Shown: in pieces, positions 1 through 8,784 of the stretch
Layout of the letters: each line of letters starts with the position of its first letter
Numbering within the stretch: the stretch's first letter is position 1
Origin: Pseudomonas sp. GD03944
GTDB taxonomy: Bacteria; Pseudomonadota; Gammaproteobacteria; Pseudomonadales; Pseudomonadaceae
DNA: 64,000 nt
Direction of reading: 5' to 3'
NCBI RefSeq assembly: GCF_029839275.1
Contig: NZ_JAOCAH010000005.1
Location: 241,355-305,354 of the forward strand
Position numbers and translations under genes: made by a program
The notes under the pieces: generated by a model
Database searches by the model: none
The model's input: the letters and a program-made list of their open reading frames with translations, nothing else
What the model was told of the DNA's origin: nothing

Positions 1-408
1 GGTCGCCTTGTCATGCCCGACCTTGACCATCATCGGCACCAGCAAGGCGGCCAGCGCCGCAGCGTCGGCAGCGGCCGAGCCCGACAGGCTGGCCAGCACG
101 CAGGCCGCCAGGATCGTTACATAGCCCAGGCCGCCCTTGATGTGGCCTACCAAGGCAACCGCCATGTTGACGATGCGCTTGGACAAGCCGCCCGCGTTCA
201 TCAGCTCACCGGCCAGCATGAAGAACGGCACGGCCATCAACGGGAAGCTGTCGGCCCCGTTGACCAGGCCCTGGGCCACGATCTGCGCATCGAACAGATC
301 GAGGTGGTACATCATGGCCAGGGCACAGATGATCAGTGAATAGGAAATGGGGACGCCAATCGCCATGGCGCCCAGCAGGGAGATTACGAATATCGCGATG
401 ATGATCAT
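1..408 (-). CDS. dctM: TRAP transporter large permease DctM, 5' part only
   Basis: This is the N-terminal 136 codons of the large membrane subunit of a tripartite ATP-independent periplasmic transporter, which imports organic or sugar acids using the sodium or proton gradient. The reading starts MIIIAIFVISLLGAMAIGVP and continues with the family segment FPLMAVPFFMLAGELM and then LSGSAAADAAAL, both characteristic of DctM. The gene runs off the left edge. It lies 66 bp downstream of dctQ on the same strand, and an earlier ATG at 414 is followed at once by a stop, so 408 is the start. The dehydratase next door suggests the substrate is a hexarate or aldonate; that is inference. Confidence 0.93.
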   Translation of the reverse strand, partial: MIIIAIFVISLLGAMAIGVPISYSLIICALAMMYHLDLFDAQIVAQGLVNGADSFPLMAVPFFMLAGELMNAGGLSKRIVNMAVALVGHIKGGLGYVTILAACVLASLSGSAAADAAALAALLVPMMVKVGHDKAT

Positions 409-474
409 CACATCACTCCGGTTTTTATTATGAGGCGCGCGCCGCCAAGCGCGGGCGGGGTATGGGCAGGCGAA

Positions 475-978
475 TTACTGGTGGACTTCGGCAGAAACGT
501 CCGGGCGATGGATTTCACCACCACCGGCCAGCCGTGCGATTTCGTACAGGTGGATGGCGCACGCCGACACCCCGAAGAACACCCCGGAGCCATAGAACAG
601 CCCCATCGACCAGCCGGAGACCGGTGACGGCATGGTCCAGTTGATCTGGACCTGCTGCCAGCTACCCCAGAAGAACAGGCCCGAGCAGACCAGCATCAGC
701 AGTTGCGAAGCGATCAGGCAGCCCCGCTCGCCCCAGCTCGGCAAGGCGCGCAGCGCCAGGTCAACGCCCATGTGACCGCGCTCGCGCAGCAGCACCACGG
801 CCCCGATAAAGGTCAGCCAGACAAACGCCCACCGGGAAATTTCTTCGGAGACCAGAATGCTTTCGTTGAATGCGTAGCGCAGGACGACGTTGCCGAACAC
901 CAGGACCACCATGGTGATCAGGCAGATGATTCCCAGCACCTTGAGCAGCGTGAAGTAGCCCTCGATGACTTTATGCAT
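475..978 (-). CDS. dctQ: TRAP transporter small permease DctQ
   Basis: This is the four-helix small membrane subunit of the TRAP transporter, about 167 residues as usual for DctQ. Hydrophobic segments are near residues 10-32, 45-63, 85-105 and 125-145. The segment ISRWAFVWLTFIGAVVLLRE is the typical DctQ stretch, with its conserved tryptophan and arginine. An in-frame ATG at 987 would add three residues; I prefer 978 because AGGA lies at a good distance upstream of it. It is transcribed away from the dehydratase gene, and the two share a regulatory region holding a palindromic operator candidate. The binding protein DctP is not in the window. Confidence 0.9.
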   Translation of the reverse strand: MHKVIEGYFTLLKVLGIICLITMVVLVFGNVVLRYAFNESILVSEEISRWAFVWLTFIGAVVLLRERGHMGVDLALRALPSWGERGCLIASQLLMLVCSGLFFWGSWQQVQINWTMPSPVSGWSMGLFYGSGVFFGVSACAIHLYEIARLAGGGEIHRPDVSAEVHQ

Positions 979-1121
979 GGCGGCCATCCTGTCGAACAGG
1001 ACGATTCGAGTCGGTGCGGGAAAGGCAGGAATGATGGGCAGATAGGGCCATCTGTAAAAACCTCGAATTGTTGTTTTTGTATGCCGTTCGACGGCTATGT
1101 GAAACGACCATATCACCCAAA

Positions 1122-1139
1122 AACATTGCGTGCAATGTT
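1122..1139. promoter_or_regulatory. Palindromic operator, probable GntR binding site (copy 1)
   Basis: AACATTGC-GT-GCAATGTT is a perfect inverted repeat with 8-bp arms and a 2-bp centre. It lies between the divergent dctQ and dehydratase genes, 53 bp before the dehydratase start. A copy with one changed base per arm pair lies upstream of the gntR gene at 3854-3869. Short palindromes of this size are usual for FadR-type GntR regulators. That this is the target of the adjacent regulator is inferred from the two matching sites. Confidence 0.75.
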
Positions 1140-1191
1140 CATTTTTGTCAGTATCGATGCCACTCGATAAAACAACAATGAGAAAAATCCC

Positions 1192-2727
1192 ATGCAACTC
1201 ATTACGCAAAACCAGTCCGTGGTCATCCTCAGCGACGCCGATTCCGTGGCCGTCGCCCGCAAGGCACTGGCGCAGGGCGTGCGCGTCGAAAGCCTCGGTC
1301 TAGACGCTGTCGACGACATCCCGAGCGGTCACAAGATCGCGCGCAGGGCCATCGCAAAAGGCGAGCCGGTGCTCAAGTACGGACAAGTCATCGGTGTCGC
1401 CACCCAGGACATCGCCGTCGGCGCTCACGTCCACACGCACAACGTGGCCATGCCGGACAGCCATGCCAGCAGCGAGCTGCCACCCACCATCGCGCGCAGC
1501 GCCGTACTGCCCCCCGAACAGCGTCGACGCTTCATGGGTTACCGTCGGCCGGACGGCCGCGTGGGCACGCGCAACTACATCGGCATCCTGTCCACGGTGA
1601 ACTGCTCGGCCACGGTGTCCCGTGCCGTCGCCGCGCACTTCAACGGCTCGCCATTGCTCGAGCAATACAACATCGACGGTGTCGTGGCGCTGACCCATGG
1701 CAGCGGCTGCGCCATCAACACCGACTCGGAAGGGTTCAAGTTTCTCGAGCGCAGTATCTGGGGCTATGCCTGCAACCCGAATATCGCCGGCGCGCTGATC
1801 ATCGGCCTGGGCTGCGAGACCAACCAGATCTCCTCGCTGATGAAGCGCTACAACCTCAGCGAAGGGCCGAACTTCCGCGTCTTCAACATTCAGAACGCCG
1901 GTGGCACCCGCGCCAGCATCGCCAAGGCCATCGAGCAGGTCACCGACATGCTGGCCGCGATCGGTCGCCTGGAGCGCACCTCGGAGAGCGTGGAACACAT
2001 CATGGTCGGCATGCAGTGCGGCGGCTCGGACGGTTATTCGGGTATCTCCGCCAACCCGGCACTCGGCCATGCCGCCGACCTGCTGGTCCGCCACGGCGGC
2101 ACGGCGATTCTCAGCGAAACGCCAGAAATCTACGGTGCGGAGCATCTGCTGATCGCGCGCGCCACCAGCCATGAGGTGGCGCAAAAGCTGCTCGATCGCC
2201 TGACGTGGTGGGAAAACTACACCCGCATCAACGGCGCGGAGTTGAACAACAACCCCTCACCCGGCAACAAGGCCGGCGGCCTGACCACGATCCTGGAGAA
2301 GTCCCTCGGCGCAGCGGCCAAAGGCGGTAGCAGTTCCCTGAACGGCGTGTACGAATGGGGCGAGCCGATCACCGAACACGGCTTCGTGTTCATGGACAGC
2401 CCGGGTTATGACCCGGTATCGGTCACCGGCCAAGTCGCCTCAGGCGCCAACATGATCTGCTTCACTACCGGGCGCGGCTCGGTGTCCGGCTTCAAGCCGG
2501 CCCCCTGCATCAAGCTGGCGACCAACACCGACATGTACCGCCGCCTGGAAGAAGACATGGACATCAACTGCGGTGGCATCGTCGACGGCGAGCTGAGCGT
2601 CGCCGAAGCCGGCGAGAAGATCTTCGACATCCTGGTCGAAATCGCCTCGGGGACGCCGTCCAAGAGCGAGCAGTACAACTACGGGGACAACGAGTTCGTC
2701 CCGTGGCAGGTCGGCGCGGTCACCTGA
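1192..2727 (+). CDS. UxaA/GarD-family sugar-acid dehydratase
   Basis: This 511-residue protein belongs to the altronate/galactarate dehydratase family, which removes water from a hexonate or hexarate to give a 2-keto-3-deoxy acid in the cytoplasm. Residues 1-90 form the SAF domain, ending with the family's AHVHTHN metal-site motif. The large C-terminal part holds GVVALTHGSGCAIN, MQCGGSDGYSGISANPALG and SGFKPAPCIKL, with conserved cysteines probably involved in Fe binding. Length fits GarD or UxaA-like single-chain enzymes. Divergent TRAP genes and a downstream GntR regulator make one uptake-and-dehydration module. Galactarate and altronate cannot be told apart from sequence alone, so no gene symbol is given. 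Confidence 0.9.
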   Translation: MQLITQNQSVVILSDADSVAVARKALAQGVRVESLGLDAVDDIPSGHKIARRAIAKGEPVLKYGQVIGVATQDIAVGAHVHTHNVAMPDSHASSELPPTIARSAVLPPEQRRRFMGYRRPDGRVGTRNYIGILSTVNCSATVSRAVAAHFNGSPLLEQYNIDGVVALTHGSGCAINTDSEGFKFLERSIWGYACNPNIAGALIIGLGCETNQISSLMKRYNLSEGPNFRVFNIQNAGGTRASIAKAIEQVTDMLAAIGRLERTSESVEHIMVGMQCGGSDGYSGISANPALGHAADLLVRHGGTAILSETPEIYGAEHLLIARATSHEVAQKLLDRLTWWENYTRINGAELNNNPSPGNKAGGLTTILEKSLGAAAKGGSSSLNGVYEWGEPITEHGFVFMDSPGYDPVSVTGQVASGANMICFTTGRGSVSGFKPAPCIKLATNTDMYRRLEEDMDINCGGIVDGELSVAEAGEKIFDILVEIASGTPSKSEQYNYGDNEFVPWQVGAVT

Positions 2728-2737
2728 CCGCGCGCCA

Positions 2738-3715
2738 TCAGGAAAACCGTTCCAGGTAGGGCACAGCCGTCACGCGGTTGTGCTCCCTGAAATGCGCCAG
2801 ACGCTGCTTGACCTTGCGCTCGGCGATGACCAGGTGCTCTTCCATGCATTGCGCCGCCAGGTCCGCATTGCCCGCCTGCAGGTGTTCGAAAATGCTCAGG
2901 TGCTCGCGGAAGAACGGTTCTTCATCCGGGAAGTAACTCTTGTCGAGCAGGATGTGCTTGCCCGACAGCAGCAAGGAGTGGGTACGCCGCAGGATCTGCA
3001 GCATCTGCCGGTTCGGGCAGCGCCCCAGGGTTTCGATGTGCAGGTCACTCTCCAGGTCATCGAACTGGCTGCTGTCCATGTCCGGATAGAGGTCCATCGC
3101 CCGGTGCAGGCGTTCGATGTAACCGCTGAGCTGCTCAGGCTGGATGAAGGCTGCCGCCCGCACCAGTACGTAGGGCTCAAGGCGCCGACGGACTTCGTAG
3201 AGTTCGCCGAGGCGTTCTTCATCCCACTGCGTCAATTGCCAGCGCGAACGCTCGTCACGCTCCACCAACCCCATCAGCGACAGGCGCGTCAGCACCTGGC
3301 TGGACACCGTACGGCTGATCGAATAGTGCCGCGACAGCTCCAGCTCGTTGATCCGATAGGTGCCGTACAGCGAGTGATGCAGCAAATCACGCTCGATCCT
3401 GTCGTAAACCGCCTTCCAGCTTTCGGTTTTCCGAGGTGCTTCTGCACTGCCCTCTTTCAGCGTGAAATCACTGCTTTCCAGCTTGCGCCTGAGCACCTCA
3501 CCCGGCTGCGCTCCGACCAGATAGCCGCGGCCGTCGAAGGTGCATATCAGGCCTTTTTCGTTAAGGTTGACGAGCGCCTGACGCACCGGAGAGCGGCTCA
3601 CGCCAAACAGCTCCGCCAAAGGCCCCTCCAACAGCAACGTACCCTTTTTCAGGCGCCCCTTCTTGATGCTCGCCGCAATGATTTCAAAGAGTTGGTCGTT
3701 GAGATGCTTTTTCAT
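2738..3715 (-). CDS. GntR-FCD regulator with two winged-helix domains
   Basis: This 325-residue regulator probably represses the adjacent sugar-acid genes. Residues 5-68 form a GntR winged helix (LAELFGVSRSPVRQALVNL, then a wing at DGRGYLVG). Residues 98-160 look like a second winged helix (LSRHYSISRTVSSQVLTRL, then GLVERD). The all-helical FCD effector domain follows from about 165 to 300. Ordinary FadR-type proteins have one winged helix and about 230 residues, so the extra DNA-binding-like domain is unusual. It is convergent with the dehydratase, 10 bp apart. The shared palindrome at 1122 and 3854 suggests autoregulation. Confidence 0.88.
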   Translation of the reverse strand: MKKHLNDQLFEIIAASIKKGRLKKGTLLLEGPLAELFGVSRSPVRQALVNLNEKGLICTFDGRGYLVGAQPGEVLRRKLESSDFTLKEGSAEAPRKTESWKAVYDRIERDLLHHSLYGTYRINELELSRHYSISRTVSSQVLTRLSLMGLVERDERSRWQLTQWDEERLGELYEVRRRLEPYVLVRAAAFIQPEQLSGYIERLHRAMDLYPDMDSSQFDDLESDLHIETLGRCPNRQMLQILRRTHSLLLSGKHILLDKSYFPDEEPFFREHLSIFEHLQAGNADLAAQCMEEHLVIAERKVKQRLAHFREHNRVTAVPYLERFS

Positions 3716-3853
3716 TCGTTATTGTTTTCACTGTCGTTGGCCAGCGCTGGCCACCTGCACAACTGTAGCAAGGTTGCAGCACCAGCCCATTAATCGCAAA
3801 GGCCATGCAACCCTACTGCCCCCCTCATAGGGTGCACCGAGGCCACACAGATC

Positions 3854-3869
3854 ACTTTGCGTGCAATGT
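3854..3869. promoter_or_regulatory. Palindromic operator, probable GntR binding site (copy 2)
   Basis: ACTTTGC-GT-GCAATGT matches the core of the palindrome at 1122-1139 over 13 consecutive bases (TTGCGTGCAATGT). It lies about 140 bp upstream of the gntR start, in the 287-bp region between gntR and the lysE-type gene. I see no other gene in this region. Autoregulation is inferred. Confidence 0.65.
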
Positions 3870-4002
3870 ACCTTATTGCCATCCATCGGCAACACCGGAT
3901 GATCATACGACACGAATGAATCCTGCAAACCACCGCGCTCAGGGGAGCGCGTATCCACATGTTCAAACCGCGAAGCGGTGCGTGAATACCGTTCCCATCA
4001 CG

Positions 4003-4596
4003 CTAGCCAAGCAGACTGGTCCAGGTGGCAACGAGCAGCAGGACGGCCAACCCCTGGTTGAGGCGTTTCATCGCCGCTGCGGAGCGCACGTAGCGAGCCG
4101 CCCCGACGCCCAGGCAGGCCCACACGCCCAGGCAGGGAATCGCCACCAGCAGGAACACCAGGGCGAACAACCCATAACGGACCGGGCTGGCCTCCTCCCC
4201 GACAAACACGCTCACCACGGCCAGCGCCATCATCCAGGTTTTCGGGTTGACCACCTGCAGCCCGGCGGCGCCAAGGAATCCAAGGGGCCTGGCCGCACTG
4301 TGCGCCTCGATGCCCTCGCCCGCGCTGCGAAACAGCTGCCAGGACAGGTACGTCAGCCAGGCACAGCCACACCAGGCCATGGCCTGCTGCACCCGCGGGT
4401 AATGAAACAGCAGTTCGCCCAGGCCAACGCCCACCACCAGCACCAGGCCGGCCGCTCCCAGGCAGGCCCCGAGAATGATCGGCCACGCCTTGGCAAGGCC
4501 ATAGCGGGCGCTGTTGCTGAGCACCAGGATGTTGGTCGGCCCCGGCGTGATCGAGGCGACGAAAGCGAACAGCACGAACGGCAGCCACTGGCTCAT
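4003..4596 (-). CDS. LysE/RhtB-family amino-acid exporter
   Basis: This is a 197-residue inner-membrane exporter of the LysE superfamily, which pumps out amino acids or related metabolites. It begins MSQWLPFVLFAFVASITPGP; the TPGPTN motif in the first helix is the family signature, and six hydrophobic segments follow, including AWPIILGACLGAAGLVLVVG and LGFLGAAGLQVVNPKTWMMA. A longer reading from 4707 would add a cysteine-rich, non-hydrophobic leader overlapping the regulator's 3' side and is less likely. The AraC gene lies just upstream on the same strand and may control it. The substrate is not evident. Confidence 0.88.
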   Translation of the reverse strand: MSQWLPFVLFAFVASITPGPTNILVLSNSARYGLAKAWPIILGACLGAAGLVLVVGVGLGELLFHYPRVQQAMAWCGCAWLTYLSWQLFRSAGEGIEAHSAARPLGFLGAAGLQVVNPKTWMMALAVVSVFVGEEASPVRYGLFALVFLLVAIPCLGVWACLGVGAARYVRSAAAMKRLNQGLAVLLLVATWTSLLG

Positions 4597-4714
4597 GCTG
4601 GCCACCCCAGAACGCGGCACGACGCAGGAAATGACGGAATAAAGGCAGGAACAACGGACGGCATGGCAGCAGGCTCGCTCGATTCGACAGGAACCGACTA
4701 TCGCCACCTGCCTG

Positions 4715-5554
4715 TCAGCTGTCTGGAAGATTCGAGCAGCGTCGTCGGTAGTTAGCGGGCGTCAGCCCATACGAACGGCGGAACCAGCGCCCCAGGTGGC
4801 TCTGGTCGGCGAACCCCAGGGCCATGGCCACCTCCGCCGGCGCGTGCCCGTGGGCCAGCAGGCTGCGCGCCTTGCTCAGGCGCAACTGGATCAGGTAGGC
4901 ATGGGGCGCCAGGCCGAATGCCGACTTGAAGGCTCGCGACAGGCGAAAGCGATCGACCCCGGTGGCCAGGGCCAAATCATCCAGGCCTACGTTCTGCTCC
5001 AGGTGCGCATGCAGGTAATCCCGCGCCCTCAACGCCACGGCAGGCAACCGCGGGTCGTGCACCAGCGTCGGCCGCCAGCGCAGGTGCGCCGACAGCTTGC
5101 CCAGCAAGGCGTCCAGCGTGGTCTGGCGGACGATGCGCAACTCCGCCGTCTGCAGGCTCTGACAGGCATCGGCGATCAGCTGGATCAGGGCGGGCTCGGC
5201 ACTCAGGGTGCTGGCGAAACTGGGCAGGCAGTCGTTCGGGGCGTCCTCGTGCAGGGCGCGCAGTTCACGCTCGATCCACTGCGGTTGCAGGTACAGCATG
5301 GAATAGGTGAAGCCACCCTCGGTCGGCGCATGGCCGTCATGCAACTCGCCTGGCTCCAGCAGGAACGCCTGGCCGGGCGTACTGCTGTGCAGGACCTTGC
5401 GGCAATGGAACTGCTGCACGCCCTGCTCGGTGAAGCCGATCAGGTAGCTGTCGTGCCAGTGCGGGTCGTAGGCGTGCCCCTCGAAATGGGCACGAATGGT
5501 CTCGATCCCCGTTTCAAGGTCTTTGTTCAAGTTGATCCAGCTGTGACCGCCCAC
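4715..5554 (-). CDS. AraC-family regulator with cupin sensor domain
   Basis: This 279-residue transcription factor has an N-terminal AraC-type cupin (residues about 15-150, with HWHDSYLIGF and LLEPGELHDGHAP) and a C-terminal pair of helix-turn-helix motifs from about 175 (DRFRLSRAFKSAFGLAPHAY, then MALGFADQSHLGRWFRRSYG). This architecture is typical for regulators that sense a small molecule and switch on a neighbouring exporter. It precedes the LysE-type gene on the same strand by 118 bp and diverges from the GNAT gene, so control of the exporter is a fair inference. Confidence 0.9.
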   Translation of the reverse strand: MGGHSWINLNKDLETGIETIRAHFEGHAYDPHWHDSYLIGFTEQGVQQFHCRKVLHSSTPGQAFLLEPGELHDGHAPTEGGFTYSMLYLQPQWIERELRALHEDAPNDCLPSFASTLSAEPALIQLIADACQSLQTAELRIVRQTTLDALLGKLSAHLRWRPTLVHDPRLPAVALRARDYLHAHLEQNVGLDDLALATGVDRFRLSRAFKSAFGLAPHAYLIQLRLSKARSLLAHGHAPAEVAMALGFADQSHLGRWFRRSYGLTPANYRRRCSNLPDS

Positions 5555-5709
5555 TTGTGCCTACTCACCCGCGCTGCCCGGCAGCAGCCATCTTATTACG
5601 CCGCCGCACGCGGCTGTCTGGAAGATTTGTGCAACGCCTCAAGGGGCACTGCTCGGCAACACCCCTGCCCTGTATAGTCCGACTCATCATTCGTTTGCGG
5701 AAGCGGTCC

Positions 5710-6300
5710 ATGAGCGTAACGGCAGTGCCACTCACCCTGACGGGGTCCCTGGTCGAACTCCAGCCCCTGCAAGCCTCACATGCCGCCGCGCTGCTGCAGG
5801 CCGCGGCGGATGGCGAACTGTGGAACATGACCTTCACCATCATCCCCGATGCCCGGACCGTCGACGCCTATATCGCGACCGCCCTGCGCGGCCGTGAAGC
5901 CGGCACCATGATGCCGTTCGTCATCGTTCGCCGCGACACCGGCCAGGTCATCGGCAGCACCCGTTTCTGGAAGCTCGACATGGCCAACCGCAAGGTGGAA
6001 ATCGGCCACACCTGGCTGAGCGCCTCAGCCCAGCGCACCGGGTTCAATACCGAAGCCAAGTACCTGCTGCTGACCCACGCCTTCGACACCCTGGACATGG
6101 TGCGGGTGCAGTTCACCACGGACGAGTTGAATGCAAAATCCCGTGCGGCGATCCTGCGCATCGGCGCCAAGCAGGAAGGCATCGTGCGGCACGAGCGCAT
6201 CATGCCCGACGGGCGCAAGCGCAACTCGGTGCGCTTCAGCATCATCGACCCGGAGTGGCCCGAGGTGAAAGCGCGGCTGCAAGAGAAGATGGCGCGCTGA
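5710..6300 (+). CDS. GNAT acetyltransferase, RimJ/RimL-like
   Basis: This 196-residue cytoplasmic protein has the GNAT fold of ribosomal-protein-serine N-acetyltransferase relatives (Acetyltransf_3). GQVIGSTRFWKLDMANRKVE followed by IGHTWL, then TGFNTEAKYLLLTHAFD and VRVQFTTDELNAKSRAAIL, are the usual acetyl-CoA and substrate elements. A GGAAG lies seven bases before the ATG at 5710; the longer reading from 5557 has no such site. A close relative lies at 50905-51474 in this window. The acceptor substrate is unknown. Confidence 0.88.
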   Translation: MSVTAVPLTLTGSLVELQPLQASHAAALLQAAADGELWNMTFTIIPDARTVDAYIATALRGREAGTMMPFVIVRRDTGQVIGSTRFWKLDMANRKVEIGHTWLSASAQRTGFNTEAKYLLLTHAFDTLDMVRVQFTTDELNAKSRAAILRIGAKQEGIVRHERIMPDGRKRNSVRFSIIDPEWPEVKARLQEKMAR

Positions 6301-6313
6301 GGCGCCGGCCAGC

Positions 6314-6490
6314 ATGGATAAATCACCAACCGACGATGAACTGCTCGCCCACATGCAGCGCCTGCTCCGCTCCGGGCGGGTCAAGCCGGTGCTGCTTGTG
6401 GACGTCACGCAGAAGGCCTTCCCCGAGGTCGAGCGCGACCGCATCGTGCGCTGCTACGGCCGGCTGGATTCTTCGCTGCTCAAGCGCTAG
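6314..6490 (+). CDS. Small hypothetical protein (58 aa)
   Basis: This short gene starts 13 bp after the GNAT stop, with an ATG at 6314, and encodes MDKSPTDDELLAHMQRLLRS followed by a mixed charged segment ending LDSSLLKR. The product is soluble, with no signal peptide or membrane segment. The tight spacing and same strand suggest cotranscription with the acetyltransferase. I do not recognise a domain. Its codon use looks like its neighbours, which supports a real gene rather than a chance reading. Confidence 0.55.
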   Translation: MDKSPTDDELLAHMQRLLRSGRVKPVLLVDVTQKAFPEVERDRIVRCYGRLDSSLLKR

Positions 6491-6669
6491 CGGCAGGTAC
6501 TGACAGCAGTGACTCCGGCAGCAGAATCCACCCTCTTCGCTGCCGCTGAAACACCCGCTAACATTCAACCGCTCCGCCCGTCCAAAGCGCCACGTTCGAG
6601 CCCTCTGCATGGCTCTGCCACCCGCCTTCCCACGGGTGCAACGGCCTATTAGCGTGACACAGATCATAC

Positions 6670-6685
6670 TGGCGCCCCGCTAGCA
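6670..6685 (+). promoter_or_regulatory. Candidate sigma-54 (-24/-12) promoter for vgrG
   Basis: TGGCGCCCCGCTAGCA has GG at 6671 and GC at 6683 separated by exactly ten bases, the invariant spacing of RpoN promoters; the -12 element TAGC differs at one base from TTGC. It is 63 bp before vgrG in a 257-bp gene-free stretch. RpoN control of hcp/vgrG clusters is known in other bacteria. Assignment here is by motif only. Confidence 0.4.
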
Positions 6686-6747
6686 TTGAATCCTCCGGCC
6701 AGGCTGGGCAACCTTGTCCCCGGCTCGGATCAAGGAAGGAAACCGCC

Positions 6748-8784
6748 ATGCTGGATGCCAATCAGGCGCATATCGCTCTCGCCATTCCCGCTGTCGACAC
6801 CGGACTCCAGGTGCTCGCGTTCACCGGCCGGGAAATGCTCAACAAGCCCTATTGCTTCGATATCGACCTGGTCAGCCCCAGCGCCGACCTCGATCTCGAC
6901 GCCCTGATCAACCAGACCGCCTACCTCTCCTTCGGCCCCTCAGGCAAAGGCGTGCACGGCGTGATCTACAGCATCGAACAGGGCGACTCGGGCAAGCGCC
7001 TGACCCGCTACCGCATCAGCCTGCGCCCGCAGCTGGCCTACCTGGCGCACCGCACCAACCAGCGCATCTTCCAGCACCTGACGGTCCCGGACATCATCAG
7101 CCAGGTGCTTGAAGACCATGGCATCCAGGCCGATGCCCACCGCTTCCAGCTCGGCTACATCTACCCCGAGCGCGACTACTGCGTGCAGTACGACGAGAGC
7201 GACCTGCACTTCATCCAGCGCCTGTGCGAAGAGGAAGGCATCAGCTTCCACTTCCAGCACAGCGAAGACGGCCACGTCCTGGTATTCGGCGACGACGCCA
7301 GCGTGTTCCCCAAGCTCGACCCGCTCAACTATCAGCAGGACAGCGGGCTCGCGGCCTCCCATGAAGTGGTACGCGCCTTTGGCGTGCGCCTGGAGACCCG
7401 CAGCACCAAGGCCACCTGGCGCGACTACGGCTTCGAGCAACCCAAGTTGCTGATGGAAGGCGGCTTCGAAAGCGAGTTCACGCCTGAGCTCGAAGTCTAC
7501 GACTACCCCGGCCGCTTCACCGACCGCACCCGCGGCAAGCACCTGGCCAAGCGCAGCCTGGAACGCCTGCGCACGGATTACGAACTGGCCGAAGGCCGCA
7601 GCGATGCCTACCTGGCATGCGGTCATTTCCTGGCCCTGGCACAGCACCCACGCGCCGAATGGAACGACCTCTGGCTGCTCACCGAGGTCATCCACGAAGG
7701 CAAGCAGCCGCAAGTGCTGGAAGAGTCGGTCACCAGCAACGCCAAGGCCGGCGACGGCTTCCAGCAGGGCTACCGCAACCGCTTCACCGCCACCCCGTGG
7801 GACATCCCCTTCCGCCCGCAACTGGAACACGCCAAGCCCAAGGTACTGGGTAGCCAGACCGCCGTGGTCACCGGCCCGGCCGGCGAAGAAATCCACTGCG
7901 ATCAGTACGGCCGCGTGAAAGTGCAATTTCATTGGGACCGTGAGGCCCAGGGCGATGACAAATCCAGCTGCTGGCTGCGCGTGGCCTCCAACTGGGCCGG
8001 CGATGCCTACGGCGGCGTCGCCATCCCGCGGGTTGGTATGGAGGTGCTGGTCACCTTCCTCGAAGGCGACCCCGACCAGCCATTGATCACCGGCTGCCTG
8101 TACCACGCCGAACACGTGGTGCCGTACGAGCTGCCGGCGAACAAGACCCGCAGCCTGTTCAAGACCCTGAGCAGCCCGGGGGGTGGCGGTTACAACGAAT
8201 TCCGCATCGAAGACCGCAAGGGCGCCGAGCAGATCTACATCCACGCCCAGCGCGACTGGGACGAAAACGTCGAGAACGACCAGAAGATTCGCGTCGGCCA
8301 CGAGCGCCACGACACCGTGGAAGCCAACACCCACACCGAAATGCGCGCCGAAGAACACCGCACCACCGACCTCGACCGCAAGGTGGAAATTCGCGCCAAC
8401 GACCACCTCACCGTCGCCGCCACCCAACACACCAAGATCGGCACCGGCCTGTTCATCGAAGCCGGCAACGAAATCCACTACAAGGCCGGCAGCAAAGTCG
8501 TGATCGACGCCGGCATGGAACTCACCGCCAACGGCGGCGGCAGCTTCCTCAAACTCGACCCCAGCGGCGTCACCCTCAGCGGCGCGACGATCAAGATGAA
8601 CTCGGGGGGTGGGCCTGGGAGTGGGTCGGGCGCCAAACCGATACTGCCGGGCCAGATCAAGCCGGCGGACGCTGACAAGGCCGGTAATCTGCTGATCCAG
8701 GCCCAGAAACAGGCTCTGCAACGTGCCGCCAGCCAGGCCCAACCTTTCTGTGCCATTTGCCAGCAGATGGAGCGGAAGGCATGA
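6748..8784 (+). CDS. vgrG: Type VI secretion spike protein VgrG (TssI)
   Basis: This 678-residue protein forms the trimeric tip of the type VI secretion tube. Residues 1-380 are the gp27-like part (TGREMLNKPYCFDIDLVSP and LCEEEGISFHFQHSEDG). The gp5-like OB fold follows at about 390-470 (CDQYGRVKVQFHWDRE, SNWAGDAYGG). Next come the short repeats of the needle and a DUF2345-like end (GGSFLKLDPSGVTLSGATIK). A flexible C-terminus to 678 carries two cysteines (FCAICQQ). RBS AAGGAAGG lies 7 bases upstream. The stop overlaps the adaptor start (ATGA). No sheath, baseplate or membrane T6SS genes are in the window, so this is an accessory vgrG island. Confidence 0.97.
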   Translation: MLDANQAHIALAIPAVDTGLQVLAFTGREMLNKPYCFDIDLVSPSADLDLDALINQTAYLSFGPSGKGVHGVIYSIEQGDSGKRLTRYRISLRPQLAYLAHRTNQRIFQHLTVPDIISQVLEDHGIQADAHRFQLGYIYPERDYCVQYDESDLHFIQRLCEEEGISFHFQHSEDGHVLVFGDDASVFPKLDPLNYQQDSGLAASHEVVRAFGVRLETRSTKATWRDYGFEQPKLLMEGGFESEFTPELEVYDYPGRFTDRTRGKHLAKRSLERLRTDYELAEGRSDAYLACGHFLALAQHPRAEWNDLWLLTEVIHEGKQPQVLEESVTSNAKAGDGFQQGYRNRFTATPWDIPFRPQLEHAKPKVLGSQTAVVTGPAGEEIHCDQYGRVKVQFHWDREAQGDDKSSCWLRVASNWAGDAYGGVAIPRVGMEVLVTFLEGDPDQPLITGCLYHAEHVVPYELPANKTRSLFKTLSSPGGGGYNEFRIEDRKGAEQIYIHAQRDWDENVENDQKIRVGHERHDTVEANTHTEMRAEEHRTTDLDRKVEIRANDHLTVAATQHTKIGTGLFIEAGNEIHYKAGSKVVIDAGMELTANGGGSFLKLDPSGVTLSGATIKMNSGGGPGSGSGAKPILPGQIKPADADKAGNLLIQAQKQALQRAASQAQPFCAICQQMERKA

